Below are positions 8,112 through 15,502 of a stretch of DNA of 64,000 nt, piece after piece. The position numbers and the translations under genes are program-made. Under the pieces are notes generated by a model. It had not been told where the DNA came from. It saw nothing but the letters and a program-made list of their open reading frames with translations, and searched no databases. This DNA comes from CALOCN01 sp942491735 (lineage in GTDB: Bacteria; Eisenbacteria; RBG-16-71-46; JABDJR01), in assembly GCA_942491735.1 (NCBI GenBank), contig CALOCN010000001.1, forward strand, positions 62,001-126,000. Reading direction: 5' to 3'. Every line of letters begins with the position of its first letter. The stretch's first letter is position 1.

Positions 8112-9707
8112 ATGCGACGGATCGTGACCGCCGCCGAGATGCGGGCCATGGATCAGGAGGCGATCGAATCCTTCGGGATTGCCAGCCGAACCCTGATGGA
8201 GAACGCGGGTCATGGCGTGGCCGCGGCCATGCTGGAGACCTTTTCCGATCTCGAGGACGCCCGCGCGGTGATCCTGGCCGGCAAGGGAAACAACGGCGGG
8301 GACGGGTTCGTCACCGCCCGCCATCTCAAGAAATCGGAGTTGCGCCCGCTGGTCATCCTGATCGGGGCGACTCCGGACGAGCTGACCGGGGATGCCGCCT
8401 GGGCCTACGCGACCTGGAAGGAAGCGGGCGGGGAAACCCGCTTCGCGACCAACGAGGCGCAATGGGAAGCCCTGACCGGCGAACTCCACGAAGCGGAGGT
8501 GGTGATCGACGCCCTTCTGGGCACCGGGGCCTCGGGGCCCCCCCGCGATCTCATGGCCATCGTGGTCGAGTCGCTGGAGGAGCTGCCGGCCCCCATCGCT
8601 TCGGTCGATCTGCCGACCGGGGTGGACGCCGACACCGCCAACATCCTGGGGCCGTGCGTGCACGCGGACCTCACCGTTTCCTTCGCCCTCCCCAAGCGGG
8701 GCCACGTGCTGTTCCCCGGGCGCGGCGTGTGCGGCGATCTCTCGGTGGTCGACATCGGGATCCCCGCCGAAGTACTCGACGCCGGCGACGGTCTGCGCAG
8801 CTATCTTCTGGAACCCACCGACGCCCTGCTCCGCCTCCCCGATCGTCACCCCGAGATGCACAAGGGGGATCGGGGACGGCTGCTGGTGGTGGGAGGCAGT
8901 GCCGGGATGACCGGCTCGATCACCCTGGCCTGCAACGCCGCCATCCGGGCCGGGGCGGGGCTGGTCACCGCGGGGGTGCCGCTCAGCCTTCACGACATCA
9001 TGGCGGCGAAACTCACCGAGGCCATGACGCTCTCCCTGCCCGAACTCGAAGCCCGTGCCCTCAGCCGGGAGGCGTTCGACACCATCGCCCTCTTCCAGCC
9101 CGGGCGTCTCACCGCGTTGACGCTGGGACCGGGGATGGGCCGGCACAGCAGCACCCGGGACCTGGTGCGGCGTATTGTCGATGAGATCGACCTCCCGACC
9201 GTGCTCGACGCCGACGGTCTGATGGCCTTCGCCGGAGCTGCGGATCTGTTGCGGGTGCAGGACACGCGGCACCGTCTGGTGCTCACGCCCCACCCGGGCG
9301 AGTTCGCCGCGTTGACCGGCGAAAGCATCGAGAGCATCGAGGCCAACCGGATCGAGTTGGCCAGTTCCTGGGCGCGACGCCTGGGCGCGGTGCTGGTGCT
9401 CAAGGGCGCCCCCACCGTGGTGGCCGATCCCGACGACGCGACGGTCTATGTCAACGGCACCGGGTCGGAATCGCTGGCCACCGGCGGGACCGGGGATGTC
9501 CTGGCCGGGCTGATCGGCGGTTTCCTCGCCCAGGGCGTCGAAGCCCTGGACGCGGCCATCCTGGGGGTCTTTCTCCACGGCTATACCGCGGACTACATCG
9601 CCGAGGACTGGGGGACCCAGTTCGGTCTGCGCGCCGGCGACCTCATCGAGTACCTGCCGCTGGCCCTCGGCTGGCTGATGTCACCCCAGGTGGACGAGGA
9701 GTGGTGA
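8112..9707 (+). CDS. nnr: Bifunctional NAD(P)H-hydrate epimerase / dehydratase
   Basis: 531 residues, the usual length for the fused enzyme. AAGGAG lies 9 nt upstream of the ATG. The N-terminal YjeF_N half (about 1-215) has LMENAGHGVA, KGNNGGDGFVTA, LLGTGASGPP and SVDLPTGVDAD; it epimerises S- and R-NAD(P)HX. The C-terminal ribokinase-like half has GDRGRLLVVGGSAGMTGS, LGPGMGRHSS, LDADGL, TPHPGEFAALTG and GGTGDVLAG. This is the nucleotide-dependent dehydratase that regenerates NAD(P)H. It is a metabolite-repair enzyme in the cytoplasm. Its stop overlaps the start of the GAF gene. Confidence 0.95.
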   Translation: MRRIVTAAEMRAMDQEAIESFGIASRTLMENAGHGVAAAMLETFSDLEDARAVILAGKGNNGGDGFVTARHLKKSELRPLVILIGATPDELTGDAAWAYATWKEAGGETRFATNEAQWEALTGELHEAEVVIDALLGTGASGPPRDLMAIVVESLEELPAPIASVDLPTGVDADTANILGPCVHADLTVSFALPKRGHVLFPGRGVCGDLSVVDIGIPAEVLDAGDGLRSYLLEPTDALLRLPDRHPEMHKGDRGRLLVVGGSAGMTGSITLACNAAIRAGAGLVTAGVPLSLHDIMAAKLTEAMTLSLPELEARALSREAFDTIALFQPGRLTALTLGPGMGRHSSTRDLVRRIVDEIDLPTVLDADGLMAFAGAADLLRVQDTRHRLVLTPHPGEFAALTGESIESIEANRIELASSWARRLGAVLVLKGAPTVVADPDDATVYVNGTGSESLATGGTGDVLAGLIGGFLAQGVEALDAAILGVFLHGYTADYIAEDWGTQFGLRAGDLIEYLPLALGWLMSPQVDEEW

Positions 9708-10186
9708 GCACGCTCTCCAAGGAAGCCCGATACGACGCGTTGCTTGGGCGTCTTCCAGGACTGCTTGCCTCGGCGGCCACCGAGACCGCGGTCTACACCA
9801 CGGTGGTGGAGTCGTTGCACCCCTTTCCCGCCTACGACTGGACCGGGATCTACATCCTGGAGTCCCCCGAGACCCTGGTCCTGGGCCCGTATCTGGGAGC
9901 GCCCACGGATCATGTGCGTATCCCGGTGGGTCGCGGAATCTGCGGGCAATCCGCCCAGACCGGGGAGGCGGTCCTGGTCGAGGATGTGACGGAGTCGGAC
10001 AACTACCTCGCCTGCAGCATCGAGACCCGGTCCGAGATCGTGGTACCCATTCGCGTGCGGGGCGCGTACCACGCGCAGATCGATGTCGACAGCCACACGG
10101 TGGCGGCGTTCGATGCGGTGGACCGGGACCGGCTGTTGCGGATCGCTGGGTTGATGGGGGCACGGATCGAGGCGCTGACCGCCTGA
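9701..10186 (+). CDS. GAF-domain protein, probably free methionine-(R)-sulfoxide reductase-like
   Basis: 161 residues, close to fRMsr length, from tandem GTG codons at 9701 and 9704; the second overlaps the nnr stop as GTGA. A single GAF domain fills the protein. The segment VGRGICGQSAQTGEAVLVED followed by DNYLAC, RSEIVVPI and DVDS aligns by eye with E. coli MsrC. It has a Cys in G-[IV]-C-G (resolving Cys) and one in LAC (catalytic Cys); the third family Cys is not visible. If active, it reduces free Met-R-sulfoxide using thioredoxin. The alternative is a plain signalling GAF module. The next 430 nt hold no gene. Confidence 0.65.
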   Translation: MVSTLSKEARYDALLGRLPGLLASAATETAVYTTVVESLHPFPAYDWTGIYILESPETLVLGPYLGAPTDHVRIPVGRGICGQSAQTGEAVLVEDVTESDNYLACSIETRSEIVVPIRVRGAYHAQIDVDSHTVAAFDAVDRDRLLRIAGLMGARIEALTA

Positions 10187-10244
10187 CCTGCGGCTGAGCA
10201 CGCCCCGGCACGGAGCGATTCCGGCGCCCGGCACCGCCCTTCCA

Positions 10245-10475
10245 TGTGCCTCGGCGCGCCCCCGAAGGGGAAGAGGGTGTCCGATCGACGCCGCCCTGAG
10301 CGTGCCATGGGTCGGCCGGCGGCCCCGAGTACGGGACGTCGAGAAGCAACGAAGGTAGCCGGCCGGGGCCCCATGGTGCGTTCAGCAGCGAACAAGGAGG
10401 GTCCAGTGGACCCTCCGCAGAGAGCGAGCAAGGAGGAGGACACCCTCTTTCCCGCAGGGGGCGCGCCGAGGCACA
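10245..10475 (+). repeat. Hairpin repeat element, copy 1 (231 bp, terminal inverted repeats)
   Basis: An intergenic element bounded by 38-nt imperfect inverted repeats (10245-10282 and 10438-10475, 34 of 38 positions complementary by my count). Inside are a second inverted repeat pairing the CTGAGCG/CCATGG/CGGCCGG segments near 10296-10320 and 10360-10383, and a perfect short hairpin, GGAGGGTCCA-G-TGGACCCTCC, at about 10397-10417. The core (about 10291-10438) recurs inverted at 28.99-29.22 kb with roughly 90% identity. No credible gene lies within it. The architecture suggests a MITE-like non-autonomous element or a multi-hairpin RNA. Confidence 0.8.
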
Positions 10476-10476
10476 G

Positions 10477-10550
10477 GCGCATGCCGCTGCCCGGGGCGCA
10501 TGCGCAGTCCCGGGCGCATGCGCAGCCCCGCGCGCATGCGCTGCCCCGGG
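10477..10550 (+). repeat. Four 18-19 bp tandem repeats with GCGCATGCGC palindrome
   Basis: Four units begin at 10477, 10496, 10514 and 10532. The consensus is GCGCATGCGCAGTCCCGG; the first unit is more diverged (GCGCATGCCGCTGCCCGGG). Each regular unit starts with a perfect 10-bp palindrome. The array lies between the hairpin repeat and the promoter of the SppA-like gene and could be an array of binding sites or a slippage-generated repeat. Confidence 0.75.
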
Positions 10551-10557
10551 TGTGGGC

Positions 10558-10610
10558 TTGTTGCCGCCCGGAGGTGGCTCCTATGATGCTGGCACTGATT
10601 TCACCTCCGG
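10558..10610 (+). promoter_or_regulatory. Promoter and flanking inverted repeat of the SppA-like gene
   Basis: TTGTTG at 10558-10563 and TATGAT at 10582-10587 are spaced by 18 bp, giving a leader of about 24 nt before the ATG at 10618. The -10 is bracketed by a perfect 9-bp inverted repeat, CCGGAGGTG at 10568-10576 and CACCTCCGG at 10602-10610, which could be an operator. Part of the right arm (GGAG, 10609-10612) is also the ribosome site. Confidence 0.5.
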
Positions 10611-10617
10611 AGATGCC

Positions 10618-13053
10618 ATGTTCAACCAATTGCGTCCGCTATCCATTGCCCTGCTCCTCTCCTTCGTCGGCGTCCTGATCGCGCCGGTATCCTCCCGCGC
10701 CCAGGACCAGCTCCCGCCGTTCGAGATCGAGCGGTACCGGTTCGTGGCCGGCGCCGACGACGCCACTGCGTTGTTCCTGAACCCGGCCGGGTTGGCGCAG
10801 GGGCGCGGTTTCAACACCTATCTCGACGGTTCGATCGGCGAGAACGGGTTCGACGGCATGTCGCTGGGACTCCAGTTCGGCAACATCGGTCTGGGGTACG
10901 CCCATCAGGATCTGGACCTGCCCCAGGGGGATCGGAATCTGGACCACTACCTGCTGGGAGCCGGGTTCGGCCCGCGCACCTTCCGCCTGGGAATCCAGGG
11001 CACCTGGACCACCACGGATCTTCCTGGAAGCAATGCGGGCAGCCTGTGGTTCGGGCTGCAGAGCCGTCCCCATCGCCGGGTCTCCCTGGGGCTGGGGGTA
11101 CAGAACGCCAACCATCCCAGCTTTGTCCTGGGGCACCTGGCCACGCGTTACACCTACGGGGTCGGCATCCGCCCCCTGCGCAACGTCGAGGAACTCACCC
11201 TCGACATCGAGGGCTCCAGCCTGGACGGCGCGTTCGACGACATCGACCTGAGCCTGGGGGTACGTTGGGCCTCGTTCCTGGGATGGGACTTCGCCGCGGT
11301 GGCGCGGTTTCCCTACGGTGAGGACTTCCAGCTCGGCGCCTCGGCCACCGCGCACTTCGAGTTCGCCAACACCGCGGGACGGGTCCGCAGCTCGGAAGGA
11401 CGGGATGCGGCGCGCGGGAACGTGGCCCTGCAACTGCACGAGTCCTACTGGCGCAACCCCATCGTGCCGGTGACGCGGGTGGCCACGACGTCCCTCGGCG
11501 GGCGCTACACAGACGAGGGGAGCGGGTTCGTGCTCCTGGGTTCCTCGTCCAAGAGCGCCATGGAACTCATTCGTCGTCTCGATGACGCGGCCCTGGATCC
11601 GGACATCCGCGCCCTCGCCGTCCGGGTGGGGGGGCTCTCCGGTGGTTTCCTGGGGCCGGTGCGGGCGCAGCACGAAGAGATTCGCCAGGCCCTGCTCCGA
11701 TTCCGGGCGTCCGGCAAGCCGGTGGTCGCCTACCTGGAGGCGGTCAACAACGGGGCGGCCGCGCTCTTTGTCGCCTCGGCGGCCGACCGCATCATCATGC
11801 CGCACATGGCCGGCGTCCAGGGAATCGGGGTGAGCTTTCACCTCACCCGGTACAAGGGCACGTTCGAGAAGCTGGGCATCGCCTGGGACGCGGACACCGC
11901 GGGCACGTACAAGTCGACGTTCCACGGGTTCTACACGGACAGCACCAGCGCCCCGCAGCGGGTGGCCATCGAGGAGCTGGTCAACCAGGCCTATGTCGAT
12001 CTCGTGAACACCCTCATGGCCTCGCGGGGGATCGACGAGGCCCGCATGGCGGACCTGGCCACCGGGCGTATCGTCTTCCCGGACGAGTGTGTTGCGGTGG
12101 GGTTGGTGGACAGTCTCGGCTGGTGGGAGGACGCGTTGCGGGTTGCGGATCGTCTGTCCGGCGGCCCGGGAACCCTGCCTCCCACGATCAGCCTGCCTTC
12201 ACGCACCTATTGGAACGAGCGCTGGGCGCCGCCCCCCGCGGTGGCCGTGGTGCCGGTCTCCGGCAGCATCCGGGGGGGACGCAGCGGACAGGACTGGGTC
12301 CGCGGCGGGCGCACCCTGGGCGCGGAGACGGTGGTACGCCAACTCCGCGCGGCCGCGTCCCACCCCCAGGTGCGGGCCATCGTGTTCCGGGTGGATACCG
12401 GCGGCGGCTCCGCGCTGGCCTCGGAGCGTATCCGCGGTGAGATTCGCCGGCTCAAGCAGAAACACGGGATTCCCTTCTACGTGTCCATGGGGAGCGCGGC
12501 GGCCAGCGGCGGCTACTGGATTGCCATGGACGCGGACACCATCTTCGCCGACCGCAGCACGATCACCGGCAGCATCGGGGTGGTCTCGGCCTTTCCCGTC
12601 TTCGCCGGTCTCTACGACAAGCTCGACATGACCTCGGAGACGTTCAAGCGGGGCGAGCACTCCGACATGTTCTCGTTCAATCGCCACATGACCCCGGATG
12701 AACGGGAGATGGTCGACGCGAGCCTCGGGTTCATCTACGAGGAGTTCGTTCACGGCGTGGCCGAGGGACGGGGCCTGCCGCCGGATCGGGTGCGACAACT
12801 GGCCGAGGGGCGCGTGTACTTCGGAAGCCAGGCCGTGCGCAACGGGCTGGTGGATCAGATCGGGACGCTCCACGATGCGGTCACCCTTGCCGCGGAACGC
12901 ACCGGGATCCGGGACGAATACGACGTGTTGCTGTTCCGTACCAAGGACCGGGGATTGTTGGGGCGGGCGATGGACGCGGTCAGTCTCCCGTTGGGGATCG
13001 GGAGCGACAACCCGGACGTGGAGGCGCCGATCCGGCCCAGCGACGCGTGGTAG
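10618..13053 (+). CDS. SppA-type (S49) peptidase with N-terminal outer-membrane barrel-like domain
   Basis: 811 residues from the ATG at 10618 (GGAG 5 nt upstream), which begins a signal peptide (MFNQLRPLSIALLLSFVGVL..SRAQ). Residues about 25-280 form a Gly/aromatic beta-rich domain with LFLNPAGLAQG, a motif of FadL/PorV-like barrels. From about residue 290 it is a tandem S49 protease of the 67K SppA type. The N-terminal repeat carries AGTYKSTFHGF with the catalytic Lys at 432; the C-terminal repeat carries SMGSAAASGGYWIA with the catalytic Ser at 630, then GSIGVVSAFP. SppA degrades cleaved signal peptides in membranes. Here the barrel would anchor it at the outer membrane, which is unusual, and this localisation is inference. 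The Lys/Ser pair appears intact. Confidence 0.85.
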   Translation: MFNQLRPLSIALLLSFVGVLIAPVSSRAQDQLPPFEIERYRFVAGADDATALFLNPAGLAQGRGFNTYLDGSIGENGFDGMSLGLQFGNIGLGYAHQDLDLPQGDRNLDHYLLGAGFGPRTFRLGIQGTWTTTDLPGSNAGSLWFGLQSRPHRRVSLGLGVQNANHPSFVLGHLATRYTYGVGIRPLRNVEELTLDIEGSSLDGAFDDIDLSLGVRWASFLGWDFAAVARFPYGEDFQLGASATAHFEFANTAGRVRSSEGRDAARGNVALQLHESYWRNPIVPVTRVATTSLGGRYTDEGSGFVLLGSSSKSAMELIRRLDDAALDPDIRALAVRVGGLSGGFLGPVRAQHEEIRQALLRFRASGKPVVAYLEAVNNGAAALFVASAADRIIMPHMAGVQGIGVSFHLTRYKGTFEKLGIAWDADTAGTYKSTFHGFYTDSTSAPQRVAIEELVNQAYVDLVNTLMASRGIDEARMADLATGRIVFPDECVAVGLVDSLGWWEDALRVADRLSGGPGTLPPTISLPSRTYWNERWAPPPAVAVVPVSGSIRGGRSGQDWVRGGRTLGAETVVRQLRAAASHPQVRAIVFRVDTGGGSALASERIRGEIRRLKQKHGIPFYVSMGSAAASGGYWIAMDADTIFADRSTITGSIGVVSAFPVFAGLYDKLDMTSETFKRGEHSDMFSFNRHMTPDEREMVDASLGFIYEEFVHGVAEGRGLPPDRVRQLAEGRVYFGSQAVRNGLVDQIGTLHDAVTLAAERTGIRDEYDVLLFRTKDRGLLGRAMDAVSLPLGIGSDNPDVEAPIRPSDAW

Positions 13054-13071
13054 GGATCCGCTCGACCCGGG

Positions 13072-13662
13072 TCAGCGGGGTCGGGCGCGCGGAACCCAGC
13101 TGTCGTCGAGCATTCCGAACGAGGACACCCGGAGCCGGGTCTGGGTTTCCAGGTCCAGCAAGCGACGCTTGAGATAGAGCCCGGCGCTGAAGCCGCCCAG
13201 CTTGCCCCCGGCCGCGACCACGCGATGACAGGGGACGATGATGGGGATGGGGTTGGCGCCGTTGGCCGCTCCCACCGCACGCAGGGCGGAGGGGCGTCCG
13301 ATGTCCTTGGCCAGTTGCTTGTAGGTCACGGTCTCGCCGTAGGGAATGTCGAGAAGGCCGCGCCACACCTGCCGTTGGAACGGGGTTCCGAGTGAGAGGT
13401 CCAAAGGGATCTTGAAAACAAGACGGGAGCCGGCGAAGTACTCCTCGAGCTGGCGGATGATCCCCAGGAACGGCGTGCGGGTCAGCTTGCCCGGTGTGCC
13501 GTAGGTGAGCTCCACCTTGTGCGCGAACTGTGCCGGATCCGTCACGGTGTGGATCGCGGCCAGCTTTCCGTCCCGGGCCACCAGACCGGTTACCCCCAGC
13601 GGCCCCTTCCAGATGGTGCGGGCGATCGGTTTGGCGGGGACGAAGGCGCTGGTGAGTTCCAT
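13072..13662 (-). CDS. ogt: Methylated-DNA--protein-cysteine S-methyltransferase
   Basis: 196 residues from the ATG at 13662, chosen for the GGAGGT 7 nt upstream; the frame is open further but that part is antisense to the next gene. Ogt removes O6-alkyl groups from guanine by irreversible transfer to its own cysteine. The signature is IIVPCHRVVAAGGKLGGFSAG with acceptor Cys145; the helix-turn-helix region has PFQRQVWRGLLDIPYGETVTY. It points toward and ends 19 nt past the SppA-like gene. A second methyltransferase, ada, lies at 29.3 kb. Confidence 0.92.
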   Translation of the reverse strand: MELTSAFVPAKPIARTIWKGPLGVTGLVARDGKLAAIHTVTDPAQFAHKVELTYGTPGKLTRTPFLGIIRQLEEYFAGSRLVFKIPLDLSLGTPFQRQVWRGLLDIPYGETVTYKQLAKDIGRPSALRAVGAANGANPIPIIVPCHRVVAAGGKLGGFSAGLYLKRRLLDLETQTRLRVSSFGMLDDSWVPRARPR

Positions 13663-13711
13663 GGAAGACCTCCGAAGGGGGGGGCGGGGAGGGTCGCGGA
13701 AGGGTAAGTGC

Positions 13712-13740
13712 ACTATAGCCCCCGGGTCATCGACCACCAA
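13712..13740 (-). promoter_or_regulatory. Sigma-70-like promoter of ogt
   Basis: On the minus strand, TTGGTG (plus 13735-13740) and TATAGT (plus 13712-13717) are separated by 17 bp, 50 nt upstream of the ogt start. It lies in the 126-nt divergent region shared with the aldolase gene. Confidence 0.55.
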
Positions 13741-13788
13741 GGCGAATCGTCTTGACCGTCCGGACCCCGACCGGCACCCTGTTTTTCC

Positions 13789-14583
13789 ATGAATGGACCC
13801 GATCGACGCCATATTGCCCGGGAACTGGTGGAAGCCGGCCATCGCCTCGATGCCCTGGGGTTGGTGCCGTCCCGGGACGGCAACCTCTCGGCCCGGATCG
13901 GGCGTGGACGGATCCTGGTCACCCCCACCTTTACCCGCAAGCGGGACCTGGAGGTCGCTTCCCTGGTCGAGGTGGACCTCGAGGGCGCGGTGCATGGGCC
14001 CGGCCAGGCGAGTACCGAGTTGGGCATGCATCTGGCGGTGTACCGGGCCCGCGAGGACGTGCACTCGGTGGTGCACGCGCATCCTCCGGTCGCGGTGGGG
14101 TTCGCATCGGCTGGGCTGGGTCTGACCGAGTGCCTCATGCCCGAGGTGGCGGTGGCGCTGGGTGGGGTGCCGCTGGCTCCCTACGCCACCCCGGGAACCC
14201 CGGACCTGGAAGCGTCCATTGCCGGGGTGGTGGCGGACTACGACGCGTTCCTGCTGTCCAACCATGGGGCGGTGACCCTGGGAGCGTCGGTCGCCGCCGC
14301 CGCGGACCGCATGGAGACCCTCGAGCACTTCGCCAAGATTGCCCTGGTCACCCGGCTCCTGGGTGGGGGGCGGCCGCTGCACGCCGGTCAGGTCGCCGAG
14401 CTCGAGGCCCAACGCCGACGCGCGGGCGACCCGCGCCCCATCAGCTGTGAGCCGGGCCCCATGCCGTCCCCCCCGGTCGCCGCCTGCCAAGGCAAACCGG
14501 GCGCGGATCCGGGACCCGGGATCGACCCCGAACATCTGGCGTCGGTGGTGACCGACGTGGTGCGGCAACTGCTCGGCCGCTGA
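13789..14583 (+). CDS. Class II aldolase/adducin-family protein with encapsulation-peptide-like tail
   Basis: 264 residues. The aldolase domain (about 1-205) has SRDGNLSARI (phosphate loop), STELGMHLAVY with Glu77, VVHAHPP (Zn ligands His96 and His98) and LLSNHGAVTLG (third ligand His159). Members are Zn-dependent aldolases such as fuculose-1-phosphate aldolase, cleaving sugar phosphates to dihydroxyacetone phosphate and an aldehyde. The exact substrate is unknown. After a Pro/Gly-rich linker (about 208-245) the protein ends in a short amphipathic helix, HLASVVTDVVRQLLGR. Linker plus helix is the layout of peptides that target enzymes into bacterial microcompartments. No shell protein gene is in the window. 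The ATG at 13789 lacks a clear ribosome site. Confidence 0.85.
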   Translation: MNGPDRRHIARELVEAGHRLDALGLVPSRDGNLSARIGRGRILVTPTFTRKRDLEVASLVEVDLEGAVHGPGQASTELGMHLAVYRAREDVHSVVHAHPPVAVGFASAGLGLTECLMPEVAVALGGVPLAPYATPGTPDLEASIAGVVADYDAFLLSNHGAVTLGASVAAAADRMETLEHFAKIALVTRLLGGGRPLHAGQVAELEAQRRRAGDPRPISCEPGPMPSPPVAACQGKPGADPGPGIDPEHLASVVTDVVRQLLGR

Positions 14584-14757
14584 CCCCGTCCGCCGCGGCC
14601 ACTTGAGTTCCGGCTGGCTGATACCGGTCGCCATCGGGCGAATCTCCCCAACCGCGCTCTTCCCCGCGCGTCCCGGGACCGGCGAGCGTCCGCCGCCCCG
14701 GCCCTTCAACCGATTGGCCGGCAAGCGCTTGCTCCGCTGTTCGGATCGGGGTGGCAG

Positions 14758-14773
14758 TGGCACGCGCCCTGCT
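14758..14773 (+). promoter_or_regulatory. Sigma-54-like (-24/-12) promoter
   Basis: TGGCACG-CGCC-CTGCT matches the consensus TGGCACG-N4-TTGC(A/T) except for one base, with GG at 14759-14760 and GC at 14771-14772 exactly ten bases apart. It lies 69 nt before the lipoprotein start at 14842. I did not identify an upstream activator site. Confidence 0.55.
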
Positions 14774-14841
14774 CTAGGGGGGCTCGACCTTTCGGGTGGC
14801 CCCGGCTTCCCGCCCGTGTCCCGAACCACAGGAGCTGCCTC

Positions 14842-15438
14842 ATGATGCGTCCACGGCGAACCGCCCTCGTTTCGCTTCTTGCCCTGAGCCTCGCCCTCGT
14901 TGGGGCGTCGCTCCTGACCGGCTGCGGCTCGGAGGGGCCCACCGCCCCGGTCACGCCGGTCTACACCTCCGACTCGCCGCCCCCGTTTGTCCAGTCGTCC
15001 ACTGCGGGATGGGGAGTCGGCGCCACGGCCGGCGACTCCGACTGGCAGCAGGTGGCCAGCAAGTGGATCTGGTGGAACGGCGGCGTGGTCTCGGGCAGCC
15101 GCTACACCCTGACCTTCCCCGAGGGCGCGGTCTCCGGGAAGCGGATCCGGATCTGGGAGCGCGCCCCGCATGTCCTGGACGTGGTGTTCGGGCCGCACGG
15201 CACCGAGTTCGGCCAGACCGTCACCTTGACCATCAACCTTGCCGGGACCAACGTGGATCCGGGCTCACCCAACTATGACGGCAGCGTTCCGGAGTTCTAC
15301 TACCTCAACGAGGAGAGCGACGTCTGGGAGCCGCTGCCCAGCTCACGTCACGGCGCCATCCTCACCGTGCAGCTCGAGCACTTCTCCCGCTACGCGGTGG
15401 CCTCCAAGCGCCCCAACATGGGAACCGCGGACTGGTAG
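14842..15438 (+). CDS. Lipoprotein of unknown function
   Basis: 198 residues, AGGAG 7 nt before the ATG. The N-terminus is basic, then hydrophobic, and ends in a lipobox LLTGC (Cys near residue 29), so the mature protein should be lipidated. The body is beta-rich, with WIWWNGGVVSGSRYTLTFPE, a repeated-strand segment, and HFSRYAVASKRP near the end. This resembles extracellular ZU5-like beta domains, but weakly. A sigma-54-like promoter precedes it. The histidine kinase gene follows after 64 nt and may be cotranscribed. Confidence 0.75.
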   Translation: MMRPRRTALVSLLALSLALVGASLLTGCGSEGPTAPVTPVYTSDSPPPFVQSSTAGWGVGATAGDSDWQQVASKWIWWNGGVVSGSRYTLTFPEGAVSGKRIRIWERAPHVLDVVFGPHGTEFGQTVTLTINLAGTNVDPGSPNYDGSVPEFYYLNEESDVWEPLPSSRHGAILTVQLEHFSRYAVASKRPNMGTADW

Positions 15439-15502
15439 ACCCCGTTTCCTCTGGACGCGAAAGCTCGTGAACCCGATCGCCCCATTCAGGAGATAGGAAT
15501 CC

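Noticed and set aside
10303..10445. A conserved peptide frame (GRGPMVRSAANKEGPVDPP) in both hairpin elements
   Set aside because: Substitutions between copies change residues as often as expected by chance, both strands are open, and there is no ribosome site; the similarity is explained by conserved DNA or RNA structure.
10477..10550. Short tandem repeats considered as a CRISPR array
   Set aside because: Units are contiguous with no spacers, and there are no cas genes.
13663..15198. Long N-terminal extension of ogt
   Set aside because: The frame stays open for 500 codons but lies antisense to the aldolase and lipoprotein genes; the ribosome site and promoter place the start at 13662.
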